Below, in pieces: positions 9,487 to 17,271 of a DNA stretch of 64,000 nucleotides. The notes under the pieces are model-generated. The model did no database searches, had not been told where the DNA came from, and worked only from the letters and a program-made list of their open reading frames with translations. Source of the DNA: DATGSL01 sp964645585. GTDB taxonomy: Bacteria > Verrucomicrobiota > Verrucomicrobiia > Opitutales > T3Sed10-336. Location of the stretch: positions 1 to 64,000 of the forward strand of contig CAZYAN010000009.1 in NCBI GenBank assembly GCA_964645585.1. Direction: 5' to 3'. Position 1 is the stretch's first letter. Every line of letters begins with the position of its first letter. Position numbers and translations under genes: made by a program.

Positions 9487-10305
9487 TCAGTACGGCCGAA
9501 TCGAATAGATTCGATAACTGCCCATGGTCCCGACGTTCTGCAATTCATTTTGCGGAATCCATCGAACGCTTAAATCAAAAAAGGCCGCATTGATCCCGGC
9601 ACATTCCGACCGGTCTCCCGTGTAGACATGCAGAGAGTAATAGGAACTCGAGTCAAACGTGCGCAAGTTCTTTGAGCTGGACGGATGATTAAACATCCAC
9701 GTGCCATAGCCTCCGCCCTCGGTCATCCTGTCCTGCATGAGAACTCTTCTCGACGGTTCTTCAACCTGATCGAGCTGAAACGGAGTGCCCGGAGTAACCC
9801 CGGGTCCCACGGCGAACTGAGGCGAGGAACGGCCAGGGAAATAGAAGTAAGTGCCCCATTTATGCGCGGTTGTATTGATCGGATCATCAATAGCGGCAGC
9901 CGCCGGAAATGCCGGACATTTCCAAACGGAGAAATCATCGAGATACGATCTCATGTCCGTAAAGAAATCGAATCCTTCCGGCGCTTGCCCCGGGGCCTCA
10001 ATGATATGGGCCTGACTGCCCGGAGAGAACCGGAAAAGACGACCGTCATTATCCACAGCATAGGCGTGCGCGGCCATCGCGCACTGGCGCAGGTTGGATG
10101 CGCATGCCGCGCGACGCGCCTGATCACGGACCTTTCCGACAACGGGGATTAAGATCGCCGCAAGAATGCCGATTATCGCGATCACCGTCAGCAGTTCAAT
10201 TAAGGTAAATCCGCGGGGCACTCGTCGCTCAGCTCGGGTCGGTGTTTTAAATGAACGGATCATCGGGCAAAACATCGAAGGTTTAAAACAGATGCACAGA
10301 ACCAT
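9487..10305 (-). CDS. Prepilin-type N-terminal cleavage/methylation domain protein
   Basis: A 272-residue protein with a type IV pilin/type II secretion leader: basic N-terminus, then G|FTLIELLTVIAIIGILAAI and a soluble domain. The body (ASNLRQCAMAAHAYAVDNDG and later TAFFDLSVRWIP) matches the numerous stand-alone pseudopilin-like proteins of Verrucomicrobiota and Planctomycetota, whose function is unknown. The ATG at 10305 has an AAAGGG element before it; ATG at 10263 would give a shorter, more usual leader of about 18 residues. No other pilus or secretion gene is nearby. Confidence 0.82.
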   Translation of the reverse strand: MVLCICFKPSMFCPMIRSFKTPTRAERRVPRGFTLIELLTVIAIIGILAAILIPVVGKVRDQARRAACASNLRQCAMAAHAYAVDNDGRLFRFSPGSQAHIIEAPGQAPEGFDFFTDMRSYLDDFSVWKCPAFPAAAAIDDPINTTAHKWGTYFYFPGRSSPQFAVGPGVTPGTPFQLDQVEEPSRRVLMQDRMTEGGGYGTWMFNHPSSSKNLRTFDSSSYYSLHVYTGDRSECAGINAAFFDLSVRWIPQNELQNVGTMGSYRIYSIRPY

Positions 10306-10395
10306 TGTTCCCTTTCACCGCATAGTTATTTCTGGAGTCAGCACCGCTCTGAAAACAAAGACACGCTCCAGAGGGTGCGACCCCGAAGTCGGAAA

Positions 10396-11472
10396 TTAAG
10401 GCAATGAACTATATGCGGCCCGCAACCCGACACTGTTAAAGAAAGTGTCGTCCCCACTCGAATATCGAAACGCTACGCGCGACTGGTCATTGGTTCGGCT
10501 GTTCCATGCCCCGCCGCGAAAGAGACGCCGGTTGGCCGCACTCGGTTCATCTGGACCGCGCGGGTCAACCGATGGAGAGGATGCATAATAAACATTGCTG
10601 TACCAGTCGTTCACCCACTCCCAGACATTCCCGGTTGTATCGTATAAACCATAGCCATTTGGAGCGAACGAACCCACGGGCAGTGTCCGCGGAACGGGCA
10701 CATCCGTCGATACGGTGCCGAGAACGTTGGCATCCTCCGGGGTAATATTGTTGGACCACCAAGAATATCGCCGTCCTTCAAGCCCCCCGCGCGCCGCCTT
10801 TTCCCATTCGGCCTCCGTCGGGAGCCGATAGCCATTCACCGCAAAATTCGTATCGGGCACAGCGATGCCGTTCCGATAAACGTCGCCCCCGACGGTATAG
10901 ACCGGGTCGCGTCCATCCATTTCGCTCCATGCATTGAGCCATTTTACCGCGTCAAACCAGGAAATCATCTGCACCGGATGGTCCTGCGCGACGCCGTCAC
11001 CGAACGGCAGGTCGAAATAACCATTATCCCATCCCCAAAACGCGACTATTTGCCAGAGTTCAAGAGTGACTTCGACACGACTTATGTAGAATTCGGAAAC
11101 ATATACCGTGTGGGCGGGCCGCTCATGGGCACTGCCGTCCCCAATGCTGTCTCCCATCAAGAACTCCCCGGCGGGGATGATCGCAAAACCTTCCGGAGGC
11201 GGAGGCGGAGGCAGCTCTTGGGTTTCGATGACCATCCTGTAAAATCCGGACTCGGCACTGCCGGCCGGCAAGCGAACCTTGCCGCCAGGTCCAAGCATGT
11301 TCGGAGTTACAGGGACCATCTCCCACTCTTTCAGATCAAACGACTGCTCGACCTGAATATCTACCGCAATTTCCTGCCCGTTTGCGATGCCGGTCAGGAA
11401 AAGGATAGCCGCGAATGCGGTTGCCAATCGCGCTATCCCTGTGCCTGTTTTTAATCTTTGAATCGGTTTCAT
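10396..11472 (-). CDS. Exported SUMF1/FGE-fold protein without catalytic cysteines (copy 1)
   Basis: A 358-residue protein with a signal peptide (ending GIANGQ), a short N-terminal module (VDIQVEQSFDLKEW...GFYRM) seen in many verrucomicrobial secreted proteins, and a formylglycine-generating-enzyme-type domain: FLMGDSIGDG, YISRVEVT, WFDAVKWLNA, YRLPTEAEWEKAARGG, NGYGLYDTTGNVWEW and FRGGAWNS. True FGE enzymes have two cysteines after RGGS(Y/W); here those positions are not cysteine, so activation of sulfatases is not expected. It may bind a ligand or use the C-type-lectin-like fold differently. ATG at 11472 gives a normal signal peptide. It lies 38 bases downstream of its paralogue. Confidence 0.88.
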   Translation of the reverse strand: MKPIQRLKTGTGIARLATAFAAILFLTGIANGQEIAVDIQVEQSFDLKEWEMVPVTPNMLGPGGKVRLPAGSAESGFYRMVIETQELPPPPPPEGFAIIPAGEFLMGDSIGDGSAHERPAHTVYVSEFYISRVEVTLELWQIVAFWGWDNGYFDLPFGDGVAQDHPVQMISWFDAVKWLNAWSEMDGRDPVYTVGGDVYRNGIAVPDTNFAVNGYRLPTEAEWEKAARGGLEGRRYSWWSNNITPEDANVLGTVSTDVPVPRTLPVGSFAPNGYGLYDTTGNVWEWVNDWYSNVYYASSPSVDPRGPDEPSAANRRLFRGGAWNSRTNDQSRVAFRYSSGDDTFFNSVGLRAAYSSLP

Positions 11473-11510
11473 TGTTTGGGAGTGATAGAATGTGCTGTTC
11501 AGCTGACAGA

Positions 11511-12584
11511 TCACGGTTCTACGCTGCAAGCGGCGCGGAATCCGACGCTGTTAAACAAACTGTTGCTTGGGCTCAAGTAACGATAGGCAACACGCGATTG
11601 TTCCAAATTCGTGTTCCACGCGGCACCTCGGAACAGCCGCCGATCTTCGATGCTTGGCACATCCGGACCGTGCGGATCCGCCTCGGGCGACTTGCTGTAA
11701 TAATCCACATCATACCAATCGTGGACCCATTCCCAGACGTTTCCCGTTGTATCATACAAACCGTAACCATTAGGCGGGAACGAGCCAACGGGCAGGGTTC
11801 TCGGAACCTCGACAGCAGGATCCACCGTCCCCGCGACGTTTCCGTCTTCCGCCGTTAAATAGATGGACCACCACGAATACCGGTGCCCCTCAAGTCCTCC
11901 CCGAGCCGCCTTCTCCCATTCTGCCTCCGTTGGTAACCGGTAACCATCTGCCGAGAAATCGGCCAGCGCCTGAAACTCGCCCGTCCGGTAGACACTCCCG
12001 TCAACACGATAAACAGGCGTTCGGCCGTCCATCTCGCTCCAGGCGTTCAGCCATTTGACGGCATTAAACCAGTCAATCATCTGCACGGGGTGATCGGGAC
12101 CTTTCCCCGCCCCTTCAGATAAATCGGTATAGCCGTTGTTCAACCCCCAGCTCCTGACCGTGTCCCACTGCGCCTTGGTTACTTCCGTGCGAGCAATATA
12201 AAACTCCGATAGATAAACGGTGTGGACCGGCTGTTCGTTCGCTCGGCCTTCACCAAAACTGTCGCCCATTGAAAATGGGCCGGCCGGAATTTTTGCAAAA
12301 CCTTCGGGAGCAGGCGGAGGCGGCACGGTAGTGGTATCAATCTCAAGACGGAAGATGCCGCTGCTCTCCTGTCCCTGCAGATGGATTCTCCCATCGGGGC
12401 GGAGCATGTCGTCCGTGAGAGTGAGCGTACTCCATTCCGTATCGTCCGACGATTGTTCAACCTGAATCTCAACGAATGCAGTTTGCCCGTAAACGCCGGT
12501 CGCGAGGCCAAACAATCCGAAAGCGAGCGAACCGCAAACGAGGTGGAATCGCCATTTTGCTGTACTGTATTTTTTGCTATTCAT
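11511..12584 (-). CDS. Exported SUMF1/FGE-fold protein without catalytic cysteines (copy 2)
   Basis: A 357-residue tandem paralogue of the next gene, with the same order: signal peptide (ending TGVYGQ), VEIQVEQSSDDTEW module, then the FGE-type fold (FSMGDSFGEG, YRLPTEAEWEKAARGG, NGYGLYDTTGNVWEW, FRGAAWNT). The region that carries both catalytic cysteines in real formylglycine-generating enzymes again has none. The close match along the whole length shows a tandem duplication. It is flanked on the upstream side by a Tat-exported Gfo/Idh gene only 37 bases away and is probably co-transcribed with it. Confidence 0.88.
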   Translation of the reverse strand: MNSKKYSTAKWRFHLVCGSLAFGLFGLATGVYGQTAFVEIQVEQSSDDTEWSTLTLTDDMLRPDGRIHLQGQESSGIFRLEIDTTTVPPPPAPEGFAKIPAGPFSMGDSFGEGRANEQPVHTVYLSEFYIARTEVTKAQWDTVRSWGLNNGYTDLSEGAGKGPDHPVQMIDWFNAVKWLNAWSEMDGRTPVYRVDGSVYRTGEFQALADFSADGYRLPTEAEWEKAARGGLEGHRYSWWSIYLTAEDGNVAGTVDPAVEVPRTLPVGSFPPNGYGLYDTTGNVWEWVHDWYDVDYYSKSPEADPHGPDVPSIEDRRLFRGAAWNTNLEQSRVAYRYLSPSNSLFNSVGFRAACSVEP

Positions 12585-12621
12585 GCTATCTGGGTGATGG
12601 TTCAGTACTCGATCATTCAGG

Positions 12622-13860
12622 TTAAAGCTTGTATTGCGGGATTTTCATCCACTCCCCGTCCCGCAGGGCGGACTGATGCGCAACAATTCCCGAAACCGAC
12701 ATGTTGAGCGCCGCAACGATATCGACCAGCGGTTTGCGATTCCGCAAAAGAGAATCGATAAATTCGCTCATCAGCTGGCCGTGCGAGCCTCCGTGACCGC
12801 CGGGAGCAACCCCGGGAGGCAGCGGCGGACGATTAAGGTTGGGGAGATCCTTCTCAAGTCCTTCGTACTTGCTGTAATAAGTCCCGCGTTCCCCGCGAAT
12901 TCGCCCGACTTCGCCGCCACGGCCAGCCGTGTCCCAACTGACCGCCATTCTCGCCGTACCTCCGTGACTCGTCTTAAAGAGTGCAACCTCCGTACCGAAA
13001 GGATTGCGGTAGGCATTGTTCTCAGCCTTCAAATGTTCGATCCGGCTCGGGAGCCCGACGCAGCTCACCTCCGTGAAGCTGCATCCATCGACCGCGATTC
13101 CATAGGCATTGGAATGCGTCGGATAATACTGCGGAGGAAGACCGATCCGCCAGCCTTGATACGACGGAAGCGGTTCCGGCATGTAATGGTAATATTCGCC
13201 TTCTGAATAGAGAATCTTTCCAAAGCCGCCTGCCTTGTAGATCTGCCTCATCGCATGGTTGGCGCTGTGAAAGACGGAGGTCTCAAACATCATATAAGTC
13301 AGACCCGTACTCTTGACCGTTTCGAAAAGCGCTTCGGCCTCCTCCAAAGATCCATACACGGCAGGCACGGCGCACGCCACGTGCTTCCCGTGGTTCAAAA
13401 CCTCAATACAGTGCCGAGCGTGCGATGGCGCGTCGGTCGCCACAAAGACCGCCTCGATGCGGTCGTCTTTGACCAGCTCCTCCAGTGACGGATACGTCGT
13501 GCCGCAGCGGCACGCGGCCGCCAGCGCGGCGCAACGGTCCGGAAACAGGTCGCTGACAGCCACAATTTCCACGTTGGGATGATCCTGGAAGCCAAAGAGC
13601 GCGCCAAACCGGCAGTAACCGTGGCCGACAATGCCGACCCGGATCTTTCGGTCCGAAAACGGCTGCCATCCCTCCGAAACCGACGCGTCCCGAGGCGCCT
13701 CTTCGAATCCCGGAATGACATTCTCCTGCCGCGCGGTGGCCGCGTGCTTCCACCCGAGCAGCGAGGCGCTCGCAAGCGCGCCAGTCTTCCAGAGAAAATC
13801 GCGGCGCGACCAATTGAGTTCAGGGACAAGTTTGCTCGGGATTCGGTTTACCTGGTTCAT
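12622..13860 (-). CDS. Tat-exported Gfo/Idh/MocA-family protein
   Basis: A 412-residue protein starting at ATG 13860, which places the twin-arginine motif (NWSRRDFLWKTG, residues 17-28) at the N-terminus; an upstream in-frame start at 13965 is less likely. The Rossmann motif is VGIVGHGYCRFG. The EKP motif is AVP (A164-V165-P166), and QYYPTHSNAY carries His249 at the position of the GH109-type histidine. It is most like the Tat-exported relative at 8077-9351. It is the first gene of the minus-strand carbohydrate cluster and faces the PL8 lyase gene across a 420-base intergenic region. Confidence 0.85.
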   Translation of the reverse strand: MNQVNRIPSKLVPELNWSRRDFLWKTGALASASLLGWKHAATARQENVIPGFEEAPRDASVSEGWQPFSDRKIRVGIVGHGYCRFGALFGFQDHPNVEIVAVSDLFPDRCAALAAACRCGTTYPSLEELVKDDRIEAVFVATDAPSHARHCIEVLNHGKHVACAVPAVYGSLEEAEALFETVKSTGLTYMMFETSVFHSANHAMRQIYKAGGFGKILYSEGEYYHYMPEPLPSYQGWRIGLPPQYYPTHSNAYGIAVDGCSFTEVSCVGLPSRIEHLKAENNAYRNPFGTEVALFKTSHGGTARMAVSWDTAGRGGEVGRIRGERGTYYSKYEGLEKDLPNLNRPPLPPGVAPGGHGGSHGQLMSEFIDSLLRNRKPLVDIVAALNMSVSGIVAHQSALRDGEWMKIPQYKL

Positions 13861-14006
13861 TTCAAAAAACGAAGGCTGCAAACGTCCGTGACGTTCCGCG
13901 GAGTGGGGACGAAATCGTAGTGATCCATTCTGAAGACATGAGACGGAAGGGAAAGTGGAGGGCAAGAAGGGCGAGTCTCACAACAAAAGGTTCTAGAGCC
14001 GTTTGA

Positions 14007-14035
14007 TTCGTTCAATTCTATCGTATTCGAACGAA
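14007..14035. promoter_or_regulatory. Inverted repeat, possible operator
   Basis: TTCGTTC (14007-14013) and GAACGAA (14029-14035) form a perfect 7-base inverted repeat with a 15-base spacer, in the middle of the divergent region. The position suits an operator shared by the lyase and the exported-protein cluster. No matching regulator gene is in the window. Confidence 0.35.
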
Positions 14036-14265
14036 CTGCGACTCTGTAGACAAAAATCACTCAAGGCAAGCGCATTTTTATTCAATTATCTCCTTTTCGA
14101 GCAAAAAAATTGAGAGTTCGCCGAGCGCCGGGCACCAACGGACGAACCCGCCTTGCAAGTCACCAGCAAATTTTCGCCTTATCGCGCACCAGGTACGCGT
14201 GGCTCCGGCAGTGCGTTTGATCAACGCGGAATTGGGCGCGCAGTGAGCGATTTGCGCCGCGATGC

Positions 14266-14274
14266 GGGGGGGGG
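14266..14274 (+). repeat. G9 homopolymer before the PL8 start codon
   Basis: Nine consecutive G bases end six bases before the ATG at 14281. The tract overlaps the Shine-Dalgarno position for that start, so slippage could alter ribosome binding or spacing. Confidence 0.6.
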
Positions 14275-14280
14275 AATCCA

Positions 14281-17259
14281 ATGGACAGTTCCCGACACCT
14301 GCCTGAAGCTGACCGGATGCGAACCACGCTCTGTTCTGTCCTTCTTCTGCAACTCTCCATCCTTTCTGGGCAGGCAGCGGCCGCTTGGGAACGGTTTGAA
14401 TCATCAGAGCTCCCGGCGGGCTGGCAAGCGGTCGGGCGGAACACAACGATTAGCACGGTCACAGAACGCGCGCTCGAGGGGCAACGGTCGTTACAATGGA
14501 ATTGGACCCAGTCCTCCACTGAAGTGTCCTGGCGGCTTCCCAATCCGGCCGCTGGATCCGGAAACCTCGTTTTTCTCCAATGGGTGCGGCTCGAAAAGGC
14601 ACTTCCCGGCACCCGCCTGCAGGTCGAATTGCGCGCGGCCGACGGAAGTTCTCTTTCCTTTGAAATGCATCTTCGCTTCACAGGATGGCGCACGATCGCC
14701 GTCCCATACTCAAGCATGGAAGGCGCCGGCGCCGCCCGCATCGAAGAGGTGCGATGGCGCCTTGCCGGCGCCGTTCCGGCCTCGGGATCCGTGTGGCTCG
14801 ATCAGGTGATCGTCGGCCACAAAATGGACGTCCGCCACCAATACCCCGACCTTCAAGCCCCCTTTGTCTGGAAGGACCGGGAACCGCACATGTGGGAGAA
14901 CCCCGTGTACTGGTTCGACGCACAGCCTCCTCCCGCGCGACCTTCCTCCCTGGAACTCGAGGCCGTTCGAAAAATCCGCGACCGATGGGAAGCCAGGCTC
15001 GCTGGTTCCGGTACAGTGACCGACGAGGACGTCGATCGACTGACCGAGCAACTGCGTGCCTTTAACGTCCGTCGCGAAGGCAGACTGGTCCGGGGCAACC
15101 AGATCCGGCTTCGCACCTACACCACCTGGATGCTCCCGCCCGATCTCGCGAAGGCCGTCGAAGCCGACCAGGATGGCGCGCACGAATTCTCCGACTACAC
15201 CGAGCTGATGTATCGGGCCGCACGATCCTGGCGGCGCGCAACCCGGCCAAACCATCGCAAGCGTCTTGGCGACCTGCTGGTCCTCATGACGGAACACCTG
15301 CTCGATCAAGGCTGGGCCGCGGGCAGCAACCAAGGCACCGTCTACCTCTCCGGCTACCAGATGCGTCATTATTTTCCCGCGCTCTTCCTCGCCCGCGAGC
15401 CGCTCGCCGAAGCCGGCCTCCTCGAGCAAGCCGCCGCTGCCGCCCGGTGGTACGGCAAAGCAGGAAGTCTCCTCGACGAGCACCGGGCTCCGAATATGGA
15501 TTACTTCAACACCCTTTCCCAAGGAACTTTGCTGTCGCTTCTGATGGATCCCGACGAGGAACGCCAAGTTGCCTGGCTGCGGGCGTTCTCTTCGTCATTG
15601 AGCGCGCAACTGACGGACACAGACACGGGTTCTGAAAACGGATTTAAGTCCGACGGGACTGCCTACCACCACTGGGGCCACTACCCGGCCTACGCTATCG
15701 GCGCGATCGCATCGCTCGGAGTGCTGTTCGATGTCCTCCACGATACTCCGTTCCAACTCGACGACGATGCCCGCGCAAGTTTTCGAACCGTTGTTCTCGC
15801 CAGCCGTATGTATTCACAGCTTCATGACTGGCCGATCGCCATCAGCGGCCGCCATCCTTTCTCCGGCGGAATCGGACATGCCCGAGGCGCTTTTGCCGCA
15901 CTGGCCAAATACCCGGATCCGCTCCTCAAAACATCGCCCGACCGCGAGATCGCCGCCGCCTGCCTGCGCCTTTGGGGACCGCCCCGCGACCCGGAACTTC
16001 GGCAGCTTTTCCAACGCGCCAACATTGAGCCGGAGGAGCTGACCGGATTCGCGACGTTTCCTTATGCCAATCACGCCGTCTACCGCGGCAGCCCCAGCTG
16101 GATGGTCAGCCTCAAGGGCTACAGCCGCTACGTCTGGTCATCGGAAATTTACACGGCCGATAACCGCTATGGACGTTACCAAAGCAACGGCGCGATAGAA
16201 ATCCTGCTCGACAAAGGGCGCAAGGCGAGCGGCTTCGTCCAGGACGGGTGGGATTGGAACCGGCTGCCGGGCACAACCGCGATTCACCTGCCCTTGGACG
16301 AACTCGAGAGCCCGCGCCGGGGAACCTTGATGCGGCGCTCCGAGGAAACGTTCGCCGGCGGCGTAGCTGCCGACGGTGACGGCGCTTTCGGTTTCATCCT
16401 CAACGAGGATTTCTTCGGTCACCGCCTTCAAGCTCGGAAATCCGTCTTCGCCGCCGACGGCTTCCTCATCGCCGTCGGCTCCGGAATCTTTTCTGATCAC
16501 AACAGCGCACCGGCAGAAACCACCCTTTTTCAAGTCGCCCTCCCCTCCGAAAATTTCCCGCTGACTCTCGGCTCCCCACTCAACGGCCCTGTAACCACTT
16601 TCCCATGGACGAACGATTCTCACAGCTCATCTCCAACTTGGGTGATCGATCCGGCCAGCAATGGATTCTGGTTCCCGGACCCCTCCCGTCTGCGCCTTTC
16701 GCGCGAGCCGCAGGAATCCCGTCACAACAAAACGAAGAAACCGACGCGCGGCGCCTTCGCGTCCGCATGGTTCGACCACGGCGTGAAACCGATCGACGAA
16801 GGTTACATTTACGCGATTCTGCCAGCAGCTTCCCCGGAACAGATGCGCGCCTTTGACGAGGCGATGGCATCTACCAGCCCTCGCTTCCGAATTCTCCGTC
16901 AGGATAGCGCCCTGCACGCGGTCCGCTTGGCGAATCCGGACCGTCTCGGCTTCGTCATCTACGAACCGGGCAACTGGGATGATCTTCCGCTTCTCCTCGC
17001 AACGGAAACCGCCTGCCTTCTCTGGGTCCGCCGGGAGAGCGACGGCATCGTCGTCTGGACGGCAAACCCGGACCTCAACATCGACGAAAGCGGCAGCCGT
17101 CCAGTCTCGATCGCCTTCACCATCCGCGGCCTTTGGCAAAGGTCTCCCGATACCCCCGGCACGGTCGCCGTCGAACGCGGAAGTGATCGCACACACGTTT
17201 CCCTTCACACCCGCCACGGCGAAACGGTACGGCTTTCCCTCAGCCCGACCCGCCAATGA
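14281..17259 (+). CDS. Polysaccharide lyase family 8, chondroitin sulfate ABC lyase-like
   Basis: A 992-residue exported protein with an N-terminal jelly-roll domain (about 40-200), an alpha/alpha-toroid catalytic domain (about 210-600) and C-terminal beta-sandwich domains. The catalytic residues of Proteus vulgaris chondroitinase ABC I have clear counterparts: His464 and Tyr471 in HHWGHYPAY, Arg524 in SGRHPF and Glu622 in SSEIYTADNRYGRY, with closely matching spacing. It should cleave chondroitin and/or dermatan sulfate by beta-elimination to unsaturated disaccharides, outside the cytoplasm. The signal peptide core is LCSVLLLQLSILSGQAAA. ATG at 14281 has the G tract upstream; ATG at 14317 gives a more typical signal peptide. 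Hyaluronan or another uronic-acid polymer is possible as a substrate. Confidence 0.88.
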   Translation: MDSSRHLPEADRMRTTLCSVLLLQLSILSGQAAAAWERFESSELPAGWQAVGRNTTISTVTERALEGQRSLQWNWTQSSTEVSWRLPNPAAGSGNLVFLQWVRLEKALPGTRLQVELRAADGSSLSFEMHLRFTGWRTIAVPYSSMEGAGAARIEEVRWRLAGAVPASGSVWLDQVIVGHKMDVRHQYPDLQAPFVWKDREPHMWENPVYWFDAQPPPARPSSLELEAVRKIRDRWEARLAGSGTVTDEDVDRLTEQLRAFNVRREGRLVRGNQIRLRTYTTWMLPPDLAKAVEADQDGAHEFSDYTELMYRAARSWRRATRPNHRKRLGDLLVLMTEHLLDQGWAAGSNQGTVYLSGYQMRHYFPALFLAREPLAEAGLLEQAAAAARWYGKAGSLLDEHRAPNMDYFNTLSQGTLLSLLMDPDEERQVAWLRAFSSSLSAQLTDTDTGSENGFKSDGTAYHHWGHYPAYAIGAIASLGVLFDVLHDTPFQLDDDARASFRTVVLASRMYSQLHDWPIAISGRHPFSGGIGHARGAFAALAKYPDPLLKTSPDREIAAACLRLWGPPRDPELRQLFQRANIEPEELTGFATFPYANHAVYRGSPSWMVSLKGYSRYVWSSEIYTADNRYGRYQSNGAIEILLDKGRKASGFVQDGWDWNRLPGTTAIHLPLDELESPRRGTLMRRSEETFAGGVAADGDGAFGFILNEDFFGHRLQARKSVFAADGFLIAVGSGIFSDHNSAPAETTLFQVALPSENFPLTLGSPLNGPVTTFPWTNDSHSSSPTWVIDPASNGFWFPDPSRLRLSREPQESRHNKTKKPTRGAFASAWFDHGVKPIDEGYIYAILPAASPEQMRAFDEAMASTSPRFRILRQDSALHAVRLANPDRLGFVIYEPGNWDDLPLLLATETACLLWVRRESDGIVVWTANPDLNIDESGSRPVSIAFTIRGLWQRSPDTPGTVAVERGSDRTHVSLHTRHGETVRLSLSPTRQ

Positions 17260-17271
17260 TCTCTGATCTTC

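Larger units (their letters stand above)
13861..14280. other. Divergent intergenic region between Gfo/Idh and PL8 lyase genes
   Basis: No gene is supported here. The region must hold the promoters for the minus-strand cluster and the plus-strand lyase. It contains an inverted repeat (14007-14035), an A/T-rich stretch near 14070-14110 and a nine-base G tract (14266-14274) just before the lyase start. No convincing -35/-10 pair was found. Confidence 0.6.

Noticed and set aside
10396..12584. Formylglycine-generating enzymes that activate sulfatases
   Set aside because: The two catalytic cysteines are absent in both proteins, and no sulfatase is in the window.
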